From: Vulcaniibacterium tengchongense
Lineage (GTDB): Bacteria > Pseudomonadota > Gammaproteobacteria > Xanthomonadales > Xanthomonadaceae
Direction of reading: 5' to 3'
Length of the DNA: 64,000 bases
Assembly: GCF_003814555.1 (NCBI RefSeq)
Contig: NZ_RKQN01000002.1
Location: 248,001 to 312,000 of the forward strand
Below the pieces are notes generated by a model. It ran no database searches and had not been told where the DNA came from. It saw only the letters and a program-made list of their open reading frames with translations. This document shows, piece after piece, positions 50,007 through 60,159 of the stretch. The position numbers and the translations under genes were made by a program. Within the stretch, counting starts at the first letter, position 1. Every line of letters begins with the position of its first letter.

Positions 50007-51379
50007 ACCTGCCCGCCTGTTTCGCCGAATCCGCCGCCGGCGCCCTGCCGCTGCACGTCGTCGCCCGCGACGGCCTCGATGCCTGGCGCGCCGCGCTGCC
50101 GCCGGCCGCGGCCGCCTGGGCGCAGGCGCAGGGCTTCGACGCCGCGCCGGCGACGGCGCTGGCGCTGCCCGGGGCCGACGGCCAGCTCGCCGGCGCGGCG
50201 ATCGGCGTGGCCGACCCGCTGGACCCGGCCGCCTACGGCCACGCGCCGTTCGCGCTGCCCGCGCGCGCGTTCGCGCTCGCCACGCCGCTGCCGGACGAGG
50301 CGCGCGCCGCGCTGCAGCTCGGCTGGGGCCTGGGCAGCTACCGCTTCGAGCGCTACCGCAAGCCGCTGCGCGCGCCGGCGCAGCTGCACCTGCCGGCGTT
50401 CGACGAGGACGCCGCCGCACAGCTGGCCGCGTGCCTGCGCGTGCGCGACCTGGTCAACACGCCGACCGAGGACATGGGCCCGGACCAGCTCGAGCAGGTG
50501 GTGCGCGAGATCGGCGAGCGCCACCGCGCGCAGGTCGAGGTGATCGCCGGCGACGCGCTGCTGGCGCAGAACTTCCCCGCGATCCATGCGGTCGGCCGCG
50601 CCAGCCATCGCGCGCCGCGGCTGATCGCGCTGCGCTGGGGCGAGGCGGCGCACCCGCACGTCGCCCTGGTCGGCAAGGGCGTGTGCTTCGACACCGGCGG
50701 CCTCGACCTCAAGCCGGCCGACGGCATGCGCAACATGAAGAAGGACATGGGCGGCGCCGCGCACGCGATCGCCCTGGCCGAGCTGGTGATGGCGCGCAGG
50801 CTCCCGCTGCGGATCACCCTGCTGGTGCCGGCGGTGGAGAACGCGGTCGGCCCCGATGCGTTCCGCCCCGGCGAGGTGGTCGCCACCCGCGCCGGCGTCA
50901 GCGTCGAGATCGACAACACCGACGCGGAAGGACGGGTGATCCTGTGCGATGCGCTGGCCTACGCCGCCGAGCACCGGCCGGAGCTGGTGCTCGACTTCGC
51001 CACGCTGACCGGCGCGGCGCGGATCGCGCTCGGCCCCGACCTGCCGGCGCTGTACAGCAACGACGACGAGCTCGCCGCGCAATGGCTCGACGCCGGCACC
51101 CGCCTGCGCGATCCGCTGTGGCGGATGCCGCTGTGGCGCCCGTACCTGCGCTATCTGTCGAGCACGATCGCCGACATCGCCAACGGCGGTCCGTCGCGGA
51201 TGGCCGGCTCGATCACCGCGGCGATCTACCTGGAGCGCTTCGTCCCCGCCGGGCAGAAGTGGGCGCACCTGGACGTCTATGCCTGGAACGACAACGACCG
51301 TCCCGGCCGCCCCGCCGGCGGCGAGGCGCAGGGCCTGCGCGCCGCCTACGCGATGCTGGCCGGGCGCTACTGCGGCTGA
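50003..51379 (+). CDS. M17 leucyl aminopeptidase family protein
   Basis: A 458-residue cytoplasmic metallopeptidase. The C-terminal catalytic domain shows LVGKGVCFDTGGLDLKPADG, then MKKDMGGAAH (metal-site Lys, Asp and catalytic Lys), NTDAEGRVILCDAL (the M17 signature with Asp/Glu and catalytic Arg) and LDFATLTGAARIALG. The N-terminal domain is shorter than in PepA. It releases N-terminal residues from peptides and may bind Mn/Zn. It is coupled to the HAD gene upstream. Confidence 0.92.
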   Translation: MNLPACFAESAAGALPLHVVARDGLDAWRAALPPAAAAWAQAQGFDAAPATALALPGADGQLAGAAIGVADPLDPAAYGHAPFALPARAFALATPLPDEARAALQLGWGLGSYRFERYRKPLRAPAQLHLPAFDEDAAAQLAACLRVRDLVNTPTEDMGPDQLEQVVREIGERHRAQVEVIAGDALLAQNFPAIHAVGRASHRAPRLIALRWGEAAHPHVALVGKGVCFDTGGLDLKPADGMRNMKKDMGGAAHAIALAELVMARRLPLRITLLVPAVENAVGPDAFRPGEVVATRAGVSVEIDNTDAEGRVILCDALAYAAEHRPELVLDFATLTGAARIALGPDLPALYSNDDELAAQWLDAGTRLRDPLWRMPLWRPYLRYLSSTIADIANGGPSRMAGSITAAIYLERFVPAGQKWAHLDVYAWNDNDRPGRPAGGEAQGLRAAYAMLAGRYCG

Positions 51380-51487
51380 GCCGTCGTTTCCGGCTCATCC
51401 ATCCCGCTCTTCCATCTCGTTCGGCCCGTGTAGCGCGGGTACGAGGGTATGGCTTCGCAACGCGGGGACGCCGGCGATGCGCATGGT

Positions 51488-52393
51488 TCAGCGCACGCCG
51501 CGCGCGGGCAGCGCCAGCGGCGGCAGGCCGAGGATCCAGTCGCGCAGGGTGAGCAGCCAGCAGTCCTGCTCGCGGCTGTCGGGATAGACCAGGTGGAACG
51601 GCTCGGCCTGCAGCTCCGGGCCGAACGGCCGCACCAGCGAGCCGGCGCGCAGTTCCTCGGCGACCAGCGCCAGGCTCATCAGCGCCACGCCCTGCCCGGC
51701 CAGCGCCGCGGAAATGGTGTGGGTCTCGTCGGAGAACACCGGACCGACGCCCGCGTCCAGGCCCGGCACGCGCGCCTGCGACTGCCACATCGCCCAGTCG
51801 ACCGGCGCGCTGCGCGCGCCCGGCGGGGCGAAGTGCAGCAGCGTGTGGCGCGGCAACTCGCGCCGGTCGCGCAACCGCAGCATCGGGCTGCACACCGGCG
51901 CGAACAGGTTGTCGAACAGCTTGTGCGCGACCAGGCCCGGCCAGCGCCCGCTGCCGTAGCGGATCGCCACGTCGGCTTCGACGCCGTCCAGCGTGACCGG
52001 CTCGTGCGAGACGTGGATGCGCAGGTCCAGGCCGGCGCAGGCCTCGCGCAGCTGCGGCAGGCGCGGCACCAGCCAGCGCGAGGCCACCGCCGGCGTCGTG
52101 CTCAGGGTGAGGCTGCGCCGCTGCGGCGCGCGCACGCGCTCGACGGCGCCGGCGATGGTCGCGAAGGCCTCGCCCAGCGCGCGCTGCAGGTCCTGCCCGG
52201 GCGCGGTCAGCACCAGCTGCCGCGGCCGGCGCACGAACAGCGCCAGGCCGAGCTCGTCCTCCAGCTGGCGCAGCTGGTGGCTGATCGCCGCCGGGGTCAC
52301 CGACAGCTCCGCGGCGGCGCGCTTGGCGCTGCCCAGGCGCGCGGCGGACTCGAACGCGCGCAGCGCCGACAGGGAGGGCAGACGGCGGCTCAT
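51488..52393 (-). CDS. LysR family transcriptional regulator, GcvA-like
   Basis: A 301-residue protein. The HTH is LPSLSALRAFESAARLGS, then KRAAAELSVTPAAISHQLRQLE; the effector domain has LTLSTTPAVASRWLVPRLPQL and GQGVALMSLALVAEELRAG. It is divergent from azoR; the 120-bp intergenic region contains the sequence TAGCGTAGG and AT-rich patches where it probably binds. Likely the regulator of azoR. Confidence 0.9.
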   Translation of the reverse strand: MSRRLPSLSALRAFESAARLGSAKRAAAELSVTPAAISHQLRQLEDELGLALFVRRPRQLVLTAPGQDLQRALGEAFATIAGAVERVRAPQRRSLTLSTTPAVASRWLVPRLPQLREACAGLDLRIHVSHEPVTLDGVEADVAIRYGSGRWPGLVAHKLFDNLFAPVCSPMLRLRDRRELPRHTLLHFAPPGARSAPVDWAMWQSQARVPGLDAGVGPVFSDETHTISAALAGQGVALMSLALVAEELRAGSLVRPFGPELQAEPFHLVYPDSREQDCWLLTLRDWILGLPPLALPARGVR

Positions 52394-52513
52394 GGATGAA
52401 TTTTCCTAACTCGTCCTCGAAGAAAAGATCGTTTGTCAGCCTCGTCTGCCGGACCTAGCGTAGGCGGCGATCGGGCCCGACGCATGAACGATCCTAACCT
52501 ACGAGGTGACACG

Positions 52514-53224
52514 ATGATCCGCCTGCTGCATCTGGACGCCAGCGCCCGCCCCGGCCGCCACGGCGTCGACCCGCACGGCTCGCACACGCGCGCCCTGAGC
52601 CAGCGCTTCGTCGCCCGCTGGCGCGCGGCGCGGCCGCAGGACCCGGTCCGCTACCGCGACCTGGGCGCGGCCCCGCCGCGGCCGGTCGACCACGACTGGA
52701 TCCGCGCCGAGTTCACCCGCCGCGACCGGCGCGAGCCGTGGATGGCGCAGCGCCTGGCCGAGAGCGACGTGCTGGTCGACGAGGTGATCGAAAGCGACCT
52801 GCTGGTGATCGGCGCGCCGCTGTACAACTTCGGCATGCCGGTGCCGCTGAAGGCGTGGGTCGACGGCATCGTGCGGATCGGCCGCACCGTGGTGTTCGAT
52901 CCCTCGCGCGGCGACGATCCGTACATCCCGCTGCTGACCGACAAGCCGCGTCGGGTGGTGGTGCTGTCCTCGCGCGGCGGCCACGGCATGGACGAGGGCG
53001 GGCCGCTGGCGCACATGAACCACCTCGAGCCGCACCTGCGCACCGCGCTGGGCTTCATCGGCATCCGCGACGTCCGCGGCGTGGCGGTGGAGAACGAGGA
53101 ATTCGGCGGCGAGCGCCTGGCGGCCTCGGTCGCGCAGGCGCAGGCACGGGTCGACGCGCTGGTCGACGCGATGCTGGCCGAGACCGCCGCCGCGCAGGCG
53201 CCGCGCGCCCTGCAGCCGGCCTGA
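52514..53224 (+). CDS. azoR: FMN-dependent NADH-azoreductase
   Basis: A 236-residue flavodoxin-fold quinone/azo reductase. N-terminal LLHLDASARPGRHG with SHTRALSQRFVARW binds FMN phosphate. APLYNFGMPVPLKAWVDGIVRIG is the very conserved AzoR segment. SSRGGHGMDEGG and FIGIRDV follow. It reduces quinones, azo dyes and nitroaromatics with NAD(P)H and protects against thiol stress. ATG 52514 follows GAGGTG. Regulated probably by the divergent LysR. Confidence 0.92.
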   Translation: MIRLLHLDASARPGRHGVDPHGSHTRALSQRFVARWRAARPQDPVRYRDLGAAPPRPVDHDWIRAEFTRRDRREPWMAQRLAESDVLVDEVIESDLLVIGAPLYNFGMPVPLKAWVDGIVRIGRTVVFDPSRGDDPYIPLLTDKPRRVVVLSSRGGHGMDEGGPLAHMNHLEPHLRTALGFIGIRDVRGVAVENEEFGGERLAASVAQAQARVDALVDAMLAETAAAQAPRALQPA

Positions 53225-53673
53225 GCCCGCGCACGTCCCGTCGTCCGCGGCCCCGATGCCTCGAGGCCGCGCCTGCGCGGCGGCCGCCCCGTGCGTCCGC
53301 CGCGCGCGCATGCGGAGCGCATCGCCCGCGCCAGGCGCGCGCCGGTCCGGAGAGCGGAGCGCCGGCGCGTCGTCGCGCGACCGGCCATGAGCGCCGACGA
53401 CCGGCCCGCCTGCAGCGTCCGCGCACCCGCGACCCGTTCGCCGCGACCACCGCGGTCTCGCCGGACGTTCCGCGGGTCCGGCCTCGCGGCGCGCGGCCGG
53501 GCCCGGCCGCGCGCGTCGCGCCCGCTTCCCACCCCCTTGGATGACGCCACTGCGCGGATCGCATAGGCTTCGCGTTCCGCCGGCGCGGACCGTCGGCGAA
53601 GAAGTGACTTCCGGCCCTGCCTTTCCGCCCGCCGGCGGTCACACTCCCCTCTTTCGCATCGTCTGGACCGTCG
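53225..53673. other. 449-bp stretch without a supported gene
   Basis: Frames are open on both strands only because GC is extreme; their products are Arg/Pro/Ala strings without family character. No hairpin with T-tract was seen. It should hold the promoter of the efflux operon starting at 53674, but no clear -35/-10 pair is recognisable. Confidence 0.6.
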
Positions 53674-54915
53674 ATGAACAACTCCGCCGACCTGCTCAGG
53701 GAACTGCGCATCGACCGCAGCGCGCCGCCGCCGCCGTCGCGGCGCGGACTGTGGATCGCGCTGGCGGCGGTGGCCGCCGCGCTGGTGCTGGGCGGCATCG
53801 GCTGGGCGCTGTTCGGCCGCGAACCGGCGCCGGAAGTGCGCACCGCCACCGCGGTCGCGCTCGGCGGCGGCGGCGAGGCCGCCTCGGTGCTGGACGCCAG
53901 CGGCTACGTGGTCGCGCGGCGCATGGCCACGGTTTCGGCCAAGATCACCGGCAAGGTGCGCGAGGTGCTGATCGAGGAAGGCCAGCGCGTCGAGGAAGGC
54001 CAGGTGATGGCGACGCTCGATCCGATCGACGCCAACGCCGAGCGCGAACTGGCCGCCGCGCAGCTGGGCTCCGCGCGCAGCCAGGTGGAGAGCGTGCGCG
54101 CGCGCCTGGCCCAGGCCGAGGCGGAGGCCCGCCGCCTGTCCACCCTGGTCGCGCAGCAGCTGGTGTCGAAGTCGCAGTACGACGAAGCGGTGGCCGCGCG
54201 CGACTCGCTGCGCGCCGAGTTGCTGACCGCGCAGCGCAACGCCCGGGTGGCCGGCGACCGCCTGCGCATCGCCGACATCGGCGTGGACAACACCGTGGTG
54301 CGCGCGCCGTTCGCCGGCGTGGTCACCGCCAAGGCGGCGCAGCCCGGAGAGATCGTCTCGCCGCTGGCCACCGGCGGTTTCACCCGCACCGGCATCGGCA
54401 CCATCGTCGACATGGATTCGCTCGAGGTCGAGGTCGAGGTCGGCGAAGCCTTCATCGGCCGGGTCAAGCCGAAGATGCCGGTCGAGGCCACGCTCAACGC
54501 CTATCCGGACTGGAAGATCCCGGCCGAGGTGATCGCGATCATTCCCGCCGCCGACCGCGGCAAGGCCACGGTCAAGGTGCGCGTGGCGCTGAAGCAGAAG
54601 GACCCGCGCATCGTCCCCGACATGGGCGTGAACGTGCGCTTCCTCGAGGCCGCGCCGGCGCGCGAGGCGCAGGCCGGGCCGCGCGGGGTGCGGGTGCCGG
54701 CGGCGGCGATCGCCCAGCGCGACGGCGCCGAGGTCGCGTTCGTGGTCGCCGGCGGCGAGGACGCGCGGGTCGAACGGCGCGCGCTGAAGCTCGGCCGCAC
54801 CCTCGGCAGCGACCGCGAGGTGCTGTCCGGCCTCGCCAGCGGCGACACCGTGGTGCTGGACCCGCCGCCGGCCCTGCGGGACGGCGACCGGGTCAGGATC
54901 GCGGCGGCCGAGTAA
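53674..54915 (+). CDS. periplasmic adaptor (membrane fusion protein), MacA/HlyD-like
   Basis: A 413-residue protein. A single N-terminal membrane anchor (res. 25-48, GLWIALAAVAAALVLGGIGW) is followed by barrel-sandwich halves ASGYVVARRMATVSAKITGK and VVRAPFAGVVTAKAAQPGE. A coiled-coil hairpin lies between (about 125-200, QLGSARSQVESVRARLAQAE). A beta-barrel and membrane-proximal domain complete it. It couples an inner-membrane ABC transporter to an outer-membrane channel. It is followed by an ATPase and two permeases, so a MacAB-like tripartite pump is expected. Confidence 0.9.
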   Translation: MNNSADLLRELRIDRSAPPPPSRRGLWIALAAVAAALVLGGIGWALFGREPAPEVRTATAVALGGGGEAASVLDASGYVVARRMATVSAKITGKVREVLIEEGQRVEEGQVMATLDPIDANAERELAAAQLGSARSQVESVRARLAQAEAEARRLSTLVAQQLVSKSQYDEAVAARDSLRAELLTAQRNARVAGDRLRIADIGVDNTVVRAPFAGVVTAKAAQPGEIVSPLATGGFTRTGIGTIVDMDSLEVEVEVGEAFIGRVKPKMPVEATLNAYPDWKIPAEVIAIIPAADRGKATVKVRVALKQKDPRIVPDMGVNVRFLEAAPAREAQAGPRGVRVPAAAIAQRDGAEVAFVVAGGEDARVERRALKLGRTLGSDREVLSGLASGDTVVLDPPPALRDGDRVRIAAAE

Positions 54916-55084
54916 CGCCGCCGGCGCGCCGCGGCGTGTCGAAAACCGGCCGCGCGGTTCGTCGTCTGCAGGAGGCCTGGCGGACGCGGTTCCGCCGGGC
55001 GCACAGGCAGCAGGCGGGGCGACGTCCCCCGCACGGGTTTCCCAGGGCCGGGGACGTCGCCCGGCCGTTCACGAGGCAACCGCG

Positions 55085-55774
<690 letters not shown>

Positions 55775-55903
55775 CCGACGGGCAGGCCTTCTCCCGCGCG
55801 GGAGAGGGCCGGGACGGGCCGCCGCCGGCGACGCGCCGATCGCGCGGTTCCCTCCCTTCCGCCCTTCCCGCAAGCGGGAAGGGACACAAGACACGGAGGC
55901 AGC

Positions 55904-57070
55904 ATGAAGTATCTCCACCTGATCTGGGCAGAGTTGTTCCGGCGCAAGACGCGCACGGTGCTGACCCTGCTGTCGATCCTGGCCGCGTTCCTGCTGTTCG
56001 GCCTGCTCAACGGCGTGCGCGAGAGCTTCGCCCAGGCCGGCAAGAGCGCCGCCGGCGCCTCGCGCCTGCAGACCGGCTCGCGGCTGTCGTTCATCGAGAC
56101 CCTGCCGCTGTCGCTGCACCAGCGCATCCAGCGGGTCGACGGCGTGGACGCGGCGACCTACGCCAACTGGTTCGGCGGCGCCTACCAGGATCCGCGCAAC
56201 CAGATCTTCAGCTTCGCGGTGGCGCCGAACTACCTGGACCTGTACCCGGAGATCGAGGTGAGCGCGGCGCAGCGCGAGGCCTTCGCCAACACCCGCACCG
56301 GCATCCTGGTCGGCGAGGTGCTGATGAAGCGCTTCGGCTGGAAGGTCGGGCAGAAGATCCCGCTGCAGTCGACCATCTTCCCCAACCGCGACGGCAGCAA
56401 GAACTGGAGCTTCGACATCGTCGGCACGCTGCGCTCGAAGGACAAGGCCAGCGGCGGCTGGTACGACAGCCTGGTGCTGATGCAGTGGAAGTACTTCGAC
56501 GAGTCCACGCCGTACAACCGCGGCGAGGTCGGCTGGTACGTCACCCGGGTGAAGGACCCTGCCCAGGCCGACCGCGTGGCCAAGGCGATCGACGCGCTGT
56601 CGGCCAACTCCGCGCACGAGACCAAGACCCAGACCGAGCAGGCCGCGTTCGCCTCGTGGATGAAGCAGACCGCGGACATCGGCCTGATCGTCGGCTCGAT
56701 CATGGGCGCGGTGTTCTTCACCTTGCTGCTGCTCACCGGCAACACCATGGCGCAGGCGGTGCGCGAACGCGTTCCCGAGCTGGCGATCCTGAAGACGCTG
56801 GGCTTCAGCAACGGCAGCGTGCTCGGCCTGGTGCTGGCCGAGTCGGTGCTGCTGGTGCTGCTCGGCGGCGTGCTCGGGCTGGGCCTGGCCGCCGTGCTCG
56901 GGCCGATCATCAACGTCGGCAGCGGCGGCGTGATCAACATGCCGCCGGTGGGCCCGAGCAGCTGGCTGCTGGGCCTGGCGCTGATGATCGGCATCGGCCT
57001 GCTGGTCGGCGCGCTGCCGGCGCTGCGGGCGATGCGCCTGAACATCGTCGACGCGCTGTCGGGCCGCTAA
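55904..57070 (+). CDS. ABC transporter permease, MacB/FtsX-like (first)
   Basis: A 388-residue permease. TM1 (res. 18-36) is followed by a periplasmic MacB core domain (about 40-265). Three C-terminal TMs follow (IGLIVGSIMGAVFFTLLLLTG, ESVLLVLLGGVLGLGLAAV and LGLALMIGIGLLVGALPALR) and the FtsX end RLNIVDALSGR. ATG 55904 follows GGAGGCAGC. It is distinct in sequence from the second permease, so the transporter is probably a heterodimer. Confidence 0.9.
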   Translation: MKYLHLIWAELFRRKTRTVLTLLSILAAFLLFGLLNGVRESFAQAGKSAAGASRLQTGSRLSFIETLPLSLHQRIQRVDGVDAATYANWFGGAYQDPRNQIFSFAVAPNYLDLYPEIEVSAAQREAFANTRTGILVGEVLMKRFGWKVGQKIPLQSTIFPNRDGSKNWSFDIVGTLRSKDKASGGWYDSLVLMQWKYFDESTPYNRGEVGWYVTRVKDPAQADRVAKAIDALSANSAHETKTQTEQAAFASWMKQTADIGLIVGSIMGAVFFTLLLLTGNTMAQAVRERVPELAILKTLGFSNGSVLGLVLAESVLLVLLGGVLGLGLAAVLGPIINVGSGGVINMPPVGPSSWLLGLALMIGIGLLVGALPALRAMRLNIVDALSGR

Positions 57071-57082
57071 CGGAGAACCGCG

Positions 57083-58408
57083 ATGAAAAAGATCAGATCC
57101 TTCTTCGGCGGCCTCGGCCTGTTCCTGGTGGTGGCGATCGGCCTGGCCGGGTGGCTGGCGCTGCCCTGGTACGTGCTGCTCGGGCTGGCGCTGCTGTTCG
57201 CGCTGTGGATGCTGCTGACCCGCCGCGGCCGCCAGGCCGGTTCGGTGACCCAGGTCGGCGTGAGCACGATCGGCCAGCGCCTGGGCGCCTCCTCGGTGAT
57301 CGTGATCGGCATCGCCGGCGTGGTCGCGGTGCTGACCGCGATGCTGGCGATGGCCGAGGGCTATCGCGAGACCCTGCGCAAGAGCGGCAGCGAGGACACC
57401 GCGATCGTGATGCGCGGCGCGTCCGCGGCGGAGGTGATGTCCACCCTCGACCACGACAGCGTCAACGCGATCTCGCAGACCGCGGGCATCGCCCGCGACG
57501 CGCAGGGCCGGCCGATCGCCTCGGCCGAGCTGGTGGTCGCCGCCAACCTGCCGCTGCGCGACGGCGGCCCGGACGAGGACGGCAGCGTGCAGCTGCGCGG
57601 CGTCGGCGAGCAGGCCTGGGCGGTGCGCCCGAACGTGCAGCTCGTCGAAGGCCGCCGGTTCGACAGCGGCAAGCGCGAGGTGGTGGTCGGCGCGAACGCG
57701 CAGCGCCAGTTCCGCGGGCTGGAGGTGGGCAAGCAGATCCGCCTCGGCAGCGAGCTGTGGACGGTGGTCGGCGTGTTCCGCTCCGGCGACGCGATGGAGT
57801 CGGAGCTGTGGGGCGACGCCGACGTGGTCGCCACCACCTACCGCCGCGGCAGCACCCGCACCTCGGTCACCGCCAGGCTTGAGAACGCCGCCGCGTTCAA
57901 GGGCTTCAAGGCCGCGCTCGCCGCCGACCCGCGCCTGGACGTGGACGCCAGCACCACGCTGGAGTACTTCAGCAAGCAGTCCGAGCAGATGACCAACATC
58001 ATCCGCATCATCGGCATCGTGGTCGGCGCGATCATGGCCATCGGCGCGGTGTTCGGCGCGCTCAACACCATGTTCGCCACGGTCGCCAACCGCGCGCGCG
58101 AGATCGCGACCCTGCGCGCGATCGGCTTCCGCTCGCTGCCGGTGGTGGTGGCGGTGATGCTGGAGACGATGCTGCTGGCGCTGGTCGGCGGGCTGATCGG
58201 CGGCCTCGTCGCCTGGGCCATCTTCAACGGCTACACCGCCTCGACCATCGCCGGCGGCGTGGGCCAGCTGACCTTCGAGTTCAAGGTCTCGCCGGCGGTG
58301 CTGTGGACCGGGCTGAAGTGGGCGCTGGCGATCGGCTTCGTCGGCGGCCTGTTCCCGGCGCTGCGCGCGGCGCGGCTGCCGGTGACCGAAGCGCTGCGCG
58401 CGGCGTAG
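57083..58408 (+). CDS. ABC transporter permease, MacB/FtsX-like (second)
   Basis: A 441-residue permease starting 12 bp after the first one. Two N-terminal hydrophobic segments (res. 7-50) precede a short soluble part. A further TM (VIVIGIAGVVAVLTAMLAMA) and the MacB periplasmic domain follow, then three C-terminal TMs with GIVVGAIMAIGAVFGALNTM, the FtsX motif ATLRAIGFRSLPVVV and the end RLPVTEALRA. The extra N-terminal pair of membrane segments is unusual for the family. Confidence 0.9.
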   Translation: MKKIRSFFGGLGLFLVVAIGLAGWLALPWYVLLGLALLFALWMLLTRRGRQAGSVTQVGVSTIGQRLGASSVIVIGIAGVVAVLTAMLAMAEGYRETLRKSGSEDTAIVMRGASAAEVMSTLDHDSVNAISQTAGIARDAQGRPIASAELVVAANLPLRDGGPDEDGSVQLRGVGEQAWAVRPNVQLVEGRRFDSGKREVVVGANAQRQFRGLEVGKQIRLGSELWTVVGVFRSGDAMESELWGDADVVATTYRRGSTRTSVTARLENAAAFKGFKAALAADPRLDVDASTTLEYFSKQSEQMTNIIRIIGIVVGAIMAIGAVFGALNTMFATVANRAREIATLRAIGFRSLPVVVAVMLETMLLALVGGLIGGLVAWAIFNGYTASTIAGGVGQLTFEFKVSPAVLWTGLKWALAIGFVGGLFPALRAARLPVTEALRAA

Positions 58409-58686
58409 CGCGTGCGCCGCTCCGCGCGCCGGAGCGGGCCCTGGCGTGGCGTGGCGAGGCGCGGACTGCGCCTCGTCGGCGCGGGCGGTCGCGCGGCCCC
58501 AGTCGTTCCCGCATCGGCAGCGGGACGATCCCCGCGCAGCACCCGGGCTTCCCGCCCGCGCCAGGGTGCAGGCCCCGCGGCAACGGCGGCATCGCCCAAC
58601 GCGGCGATGCCCTCGCCCGCTCGCGTCGCGCAGGGAGGTCGGCAGAGCGCGCGCCGCCAGCGCGTGCGTTTCGCCGCAGCGCGAGG

Positions 58687-59184
58687 CTAGCGCGCGTGCG
58701 CCTCGATCTTGCCGCGCAGCCACTGCAGTCCGGCCAGGTGCTGCTGGTCGTGGCTGCACAGGTAGTGGACCAGCGCGCGCAGGGTCACCGGGCCGTAGTC
58801 CTCGAACTCGGCGGTGCGCGCGAGCTGGCGCGCGTCGAGCGCGGCCAGCAGCGCCACGGTCCCGGCGCGCGCGGCGCGGAAGCGCGCCAGCACCTCGGCG
58901 GCGTCGGCCTCGGCGTAGCAGCGTTCGGCGGGCAAGGTCTCGCTGATGCCGGGCAGGAACGGCCGCTCCTCCTCGAGCACGCGGCGGAAGCGGCGCTGGT
59001 AGCCGTCGATCTCGACGTCGCGCACGTGGCACAGCTGCTCGATCGGCGTGAACGGCTCGCTCGGCACGCCCGCCCAGCTCGGCGGCGCCCAGTTCGCGTA
59101 GCCGGCGGGGATCGCCGCGTAGTGCGCCTCGAGCCGGCGCGGGAATTCGGCCAGGGCGGCGAGCGTGGCGGGGTCCAGGCTCAT
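58687..59184 (-). CDS. DinB family protein
   Basis: A 165-residue helical protein. The DinB four-helix bundle is recognised by the His triad: a His in PIEQLCHVRDVEIDGYQRRF (res. 53), and two in LVHYLCSHDQQHLAGLQ (res. 147, 151). The family binds a divalent metal and includes thiol-transferases acting with bacillithiol or mycothiol. Role here not known. ATG 59184 follows GGAGA. Confidence 0.87.
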   Translation of the reverse strand: MSLDPATLAALAEFPRRLEAHYAAIPAGYANWAPPSWAGVPSEPFTPIEQLCHVRDVEIDGYQRRFRRVLEEERPFLPGISETLPAERCYAEADAAEVLARFRAARAGTVALLAALDARQLARTAEFEDYGPVTLRALVHYLCSHDQQHLAGLQWLRGKIEAHAR

Positions 59185-59247
59185 CGCGGTCTCCTCTCGG
59201 TTGCGGATCGCAGCGGGACGCGCGGCGCGCCCGGCGCCGCGCGGACG

Positions 59248-60159
59248 TCAGGTGGCCGGCACCACCGGCCGCCGCGAACGCCACAGGCCCTCGCCGGCGA
59301 ACACCGCCAGGCCGGCCCAGATGCAGGCGAAGCCGAACGCGCGGGTGGCGTCGAACGGCTCGCGGAAGAACAGCACGCCGAGCAGGAACTGCAGGGTCGG
59401 GGCGATGTACTGCATCAGCCCCACCACCGACAGCGGCACGCGCCGCACCGCGTAGGCGAAGCCGATCAGCGGCAGCGCGGTGAGCGCACCGCCGAGCACC
59501 AGCAGCAGGTCGAGCCGCCAGCCCCAGCCGCCGAGGAAACCGCCCATGCCGTGCGATTCGCCCCACAGCATCAGCGCCAATGCCGGCAGGAACAGGTACA
59601 CGCTCTCGGCACCGAGGCCGGCGACCGCATCCACCGCGACCAGCTTGCGCACCAGCCCGTACAGGCCGAACGACAGCGCCAGCGCCAGCGCGATCCACGG
59701 CGGCTGGCCGTAGCGCAGGGCCAGCCAGGCGACGCCGGCCGTGGCCAGCCCCACCGCCGCCCATTGCGTGCGGTTCAGGCGCTCGTGCAGGAAGGCCACG
59801 CCGAGCACCACGTTGAGCAGCGGGTTGATGAAGTAGCCCAGGCTGGTCTCGACCACGTGCCCGGCGTTCACCGCCCAGATGTACAGCCCCCAGTTGAACG
59901 CGATCAGCAGCCCGCTCAGCGCCAGCATCCCCGCCGCGCGCGGCCGCGCCAGGATCGCGCGCAGCCAGCCGCGGCCCTGCTTCCACAGCAGCCAGGCGCC
60001 GACCATCAACGCGCCCCAGACGATGCGGTGGGCGACGATCTGCAGCGACGGCACCGCCTTGAGCAGGTGCCAGAACAGCGGCATCAGCCCCCACAGCACG
60101 AACGCGGCGGCGGCGACGAGCAGGCCGCTGCGGCGCTCGGCGGCAGCGGCCGCGCTCAT
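59248..60159 (-). CDS. rarD: EamA family transporter RarD
   Basis: A 303-residue inner-membrane protein with ten membrane segments. It has the RarD start GLLVAAAAFVLWGLMPLFWH, then EIVAHR-like QIVAHRIVWGALM, LIAFNWGLYIWAVNAGHVVE, SLGYFINPLLNVVLGVAFL and VGLMQYIAPTLQFLLGVLFF, all strongly conserved in RarD. Chloramphenicol sensitivity has been associated with RarD in Pseudomonas, but the substrate is not settled. The ATG overlaps the stop of yedA (ATGA). Confidence 0.93.
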   Translation of the reverse strand: MSAAAAAERRSGLLVAAAAFVLWGLMPLFWHLLKAVPSLQIVAHRIVWGALMVGAWLLWKQGRGWLRAILARPRAAGMLALSGLLIAFNWGLYIWAVNAGHVVETSLGYFINPLLNVVLGVAFLHERLNRTQWAAVGLATAGVAWLALRYGQPPWIALALALSFGLYGLVRKLVAVDAVAGLGAESVYLFLPALALMLWGESHGMGGFLGGWGWRLDLLLVLGGALTALPLIGFAYAVRRVPLSVVGLMQYIAPTLQFLLGVLFFREPFDATRAFGFACIWAGLAVFAGEGLWRSRRPVVPAT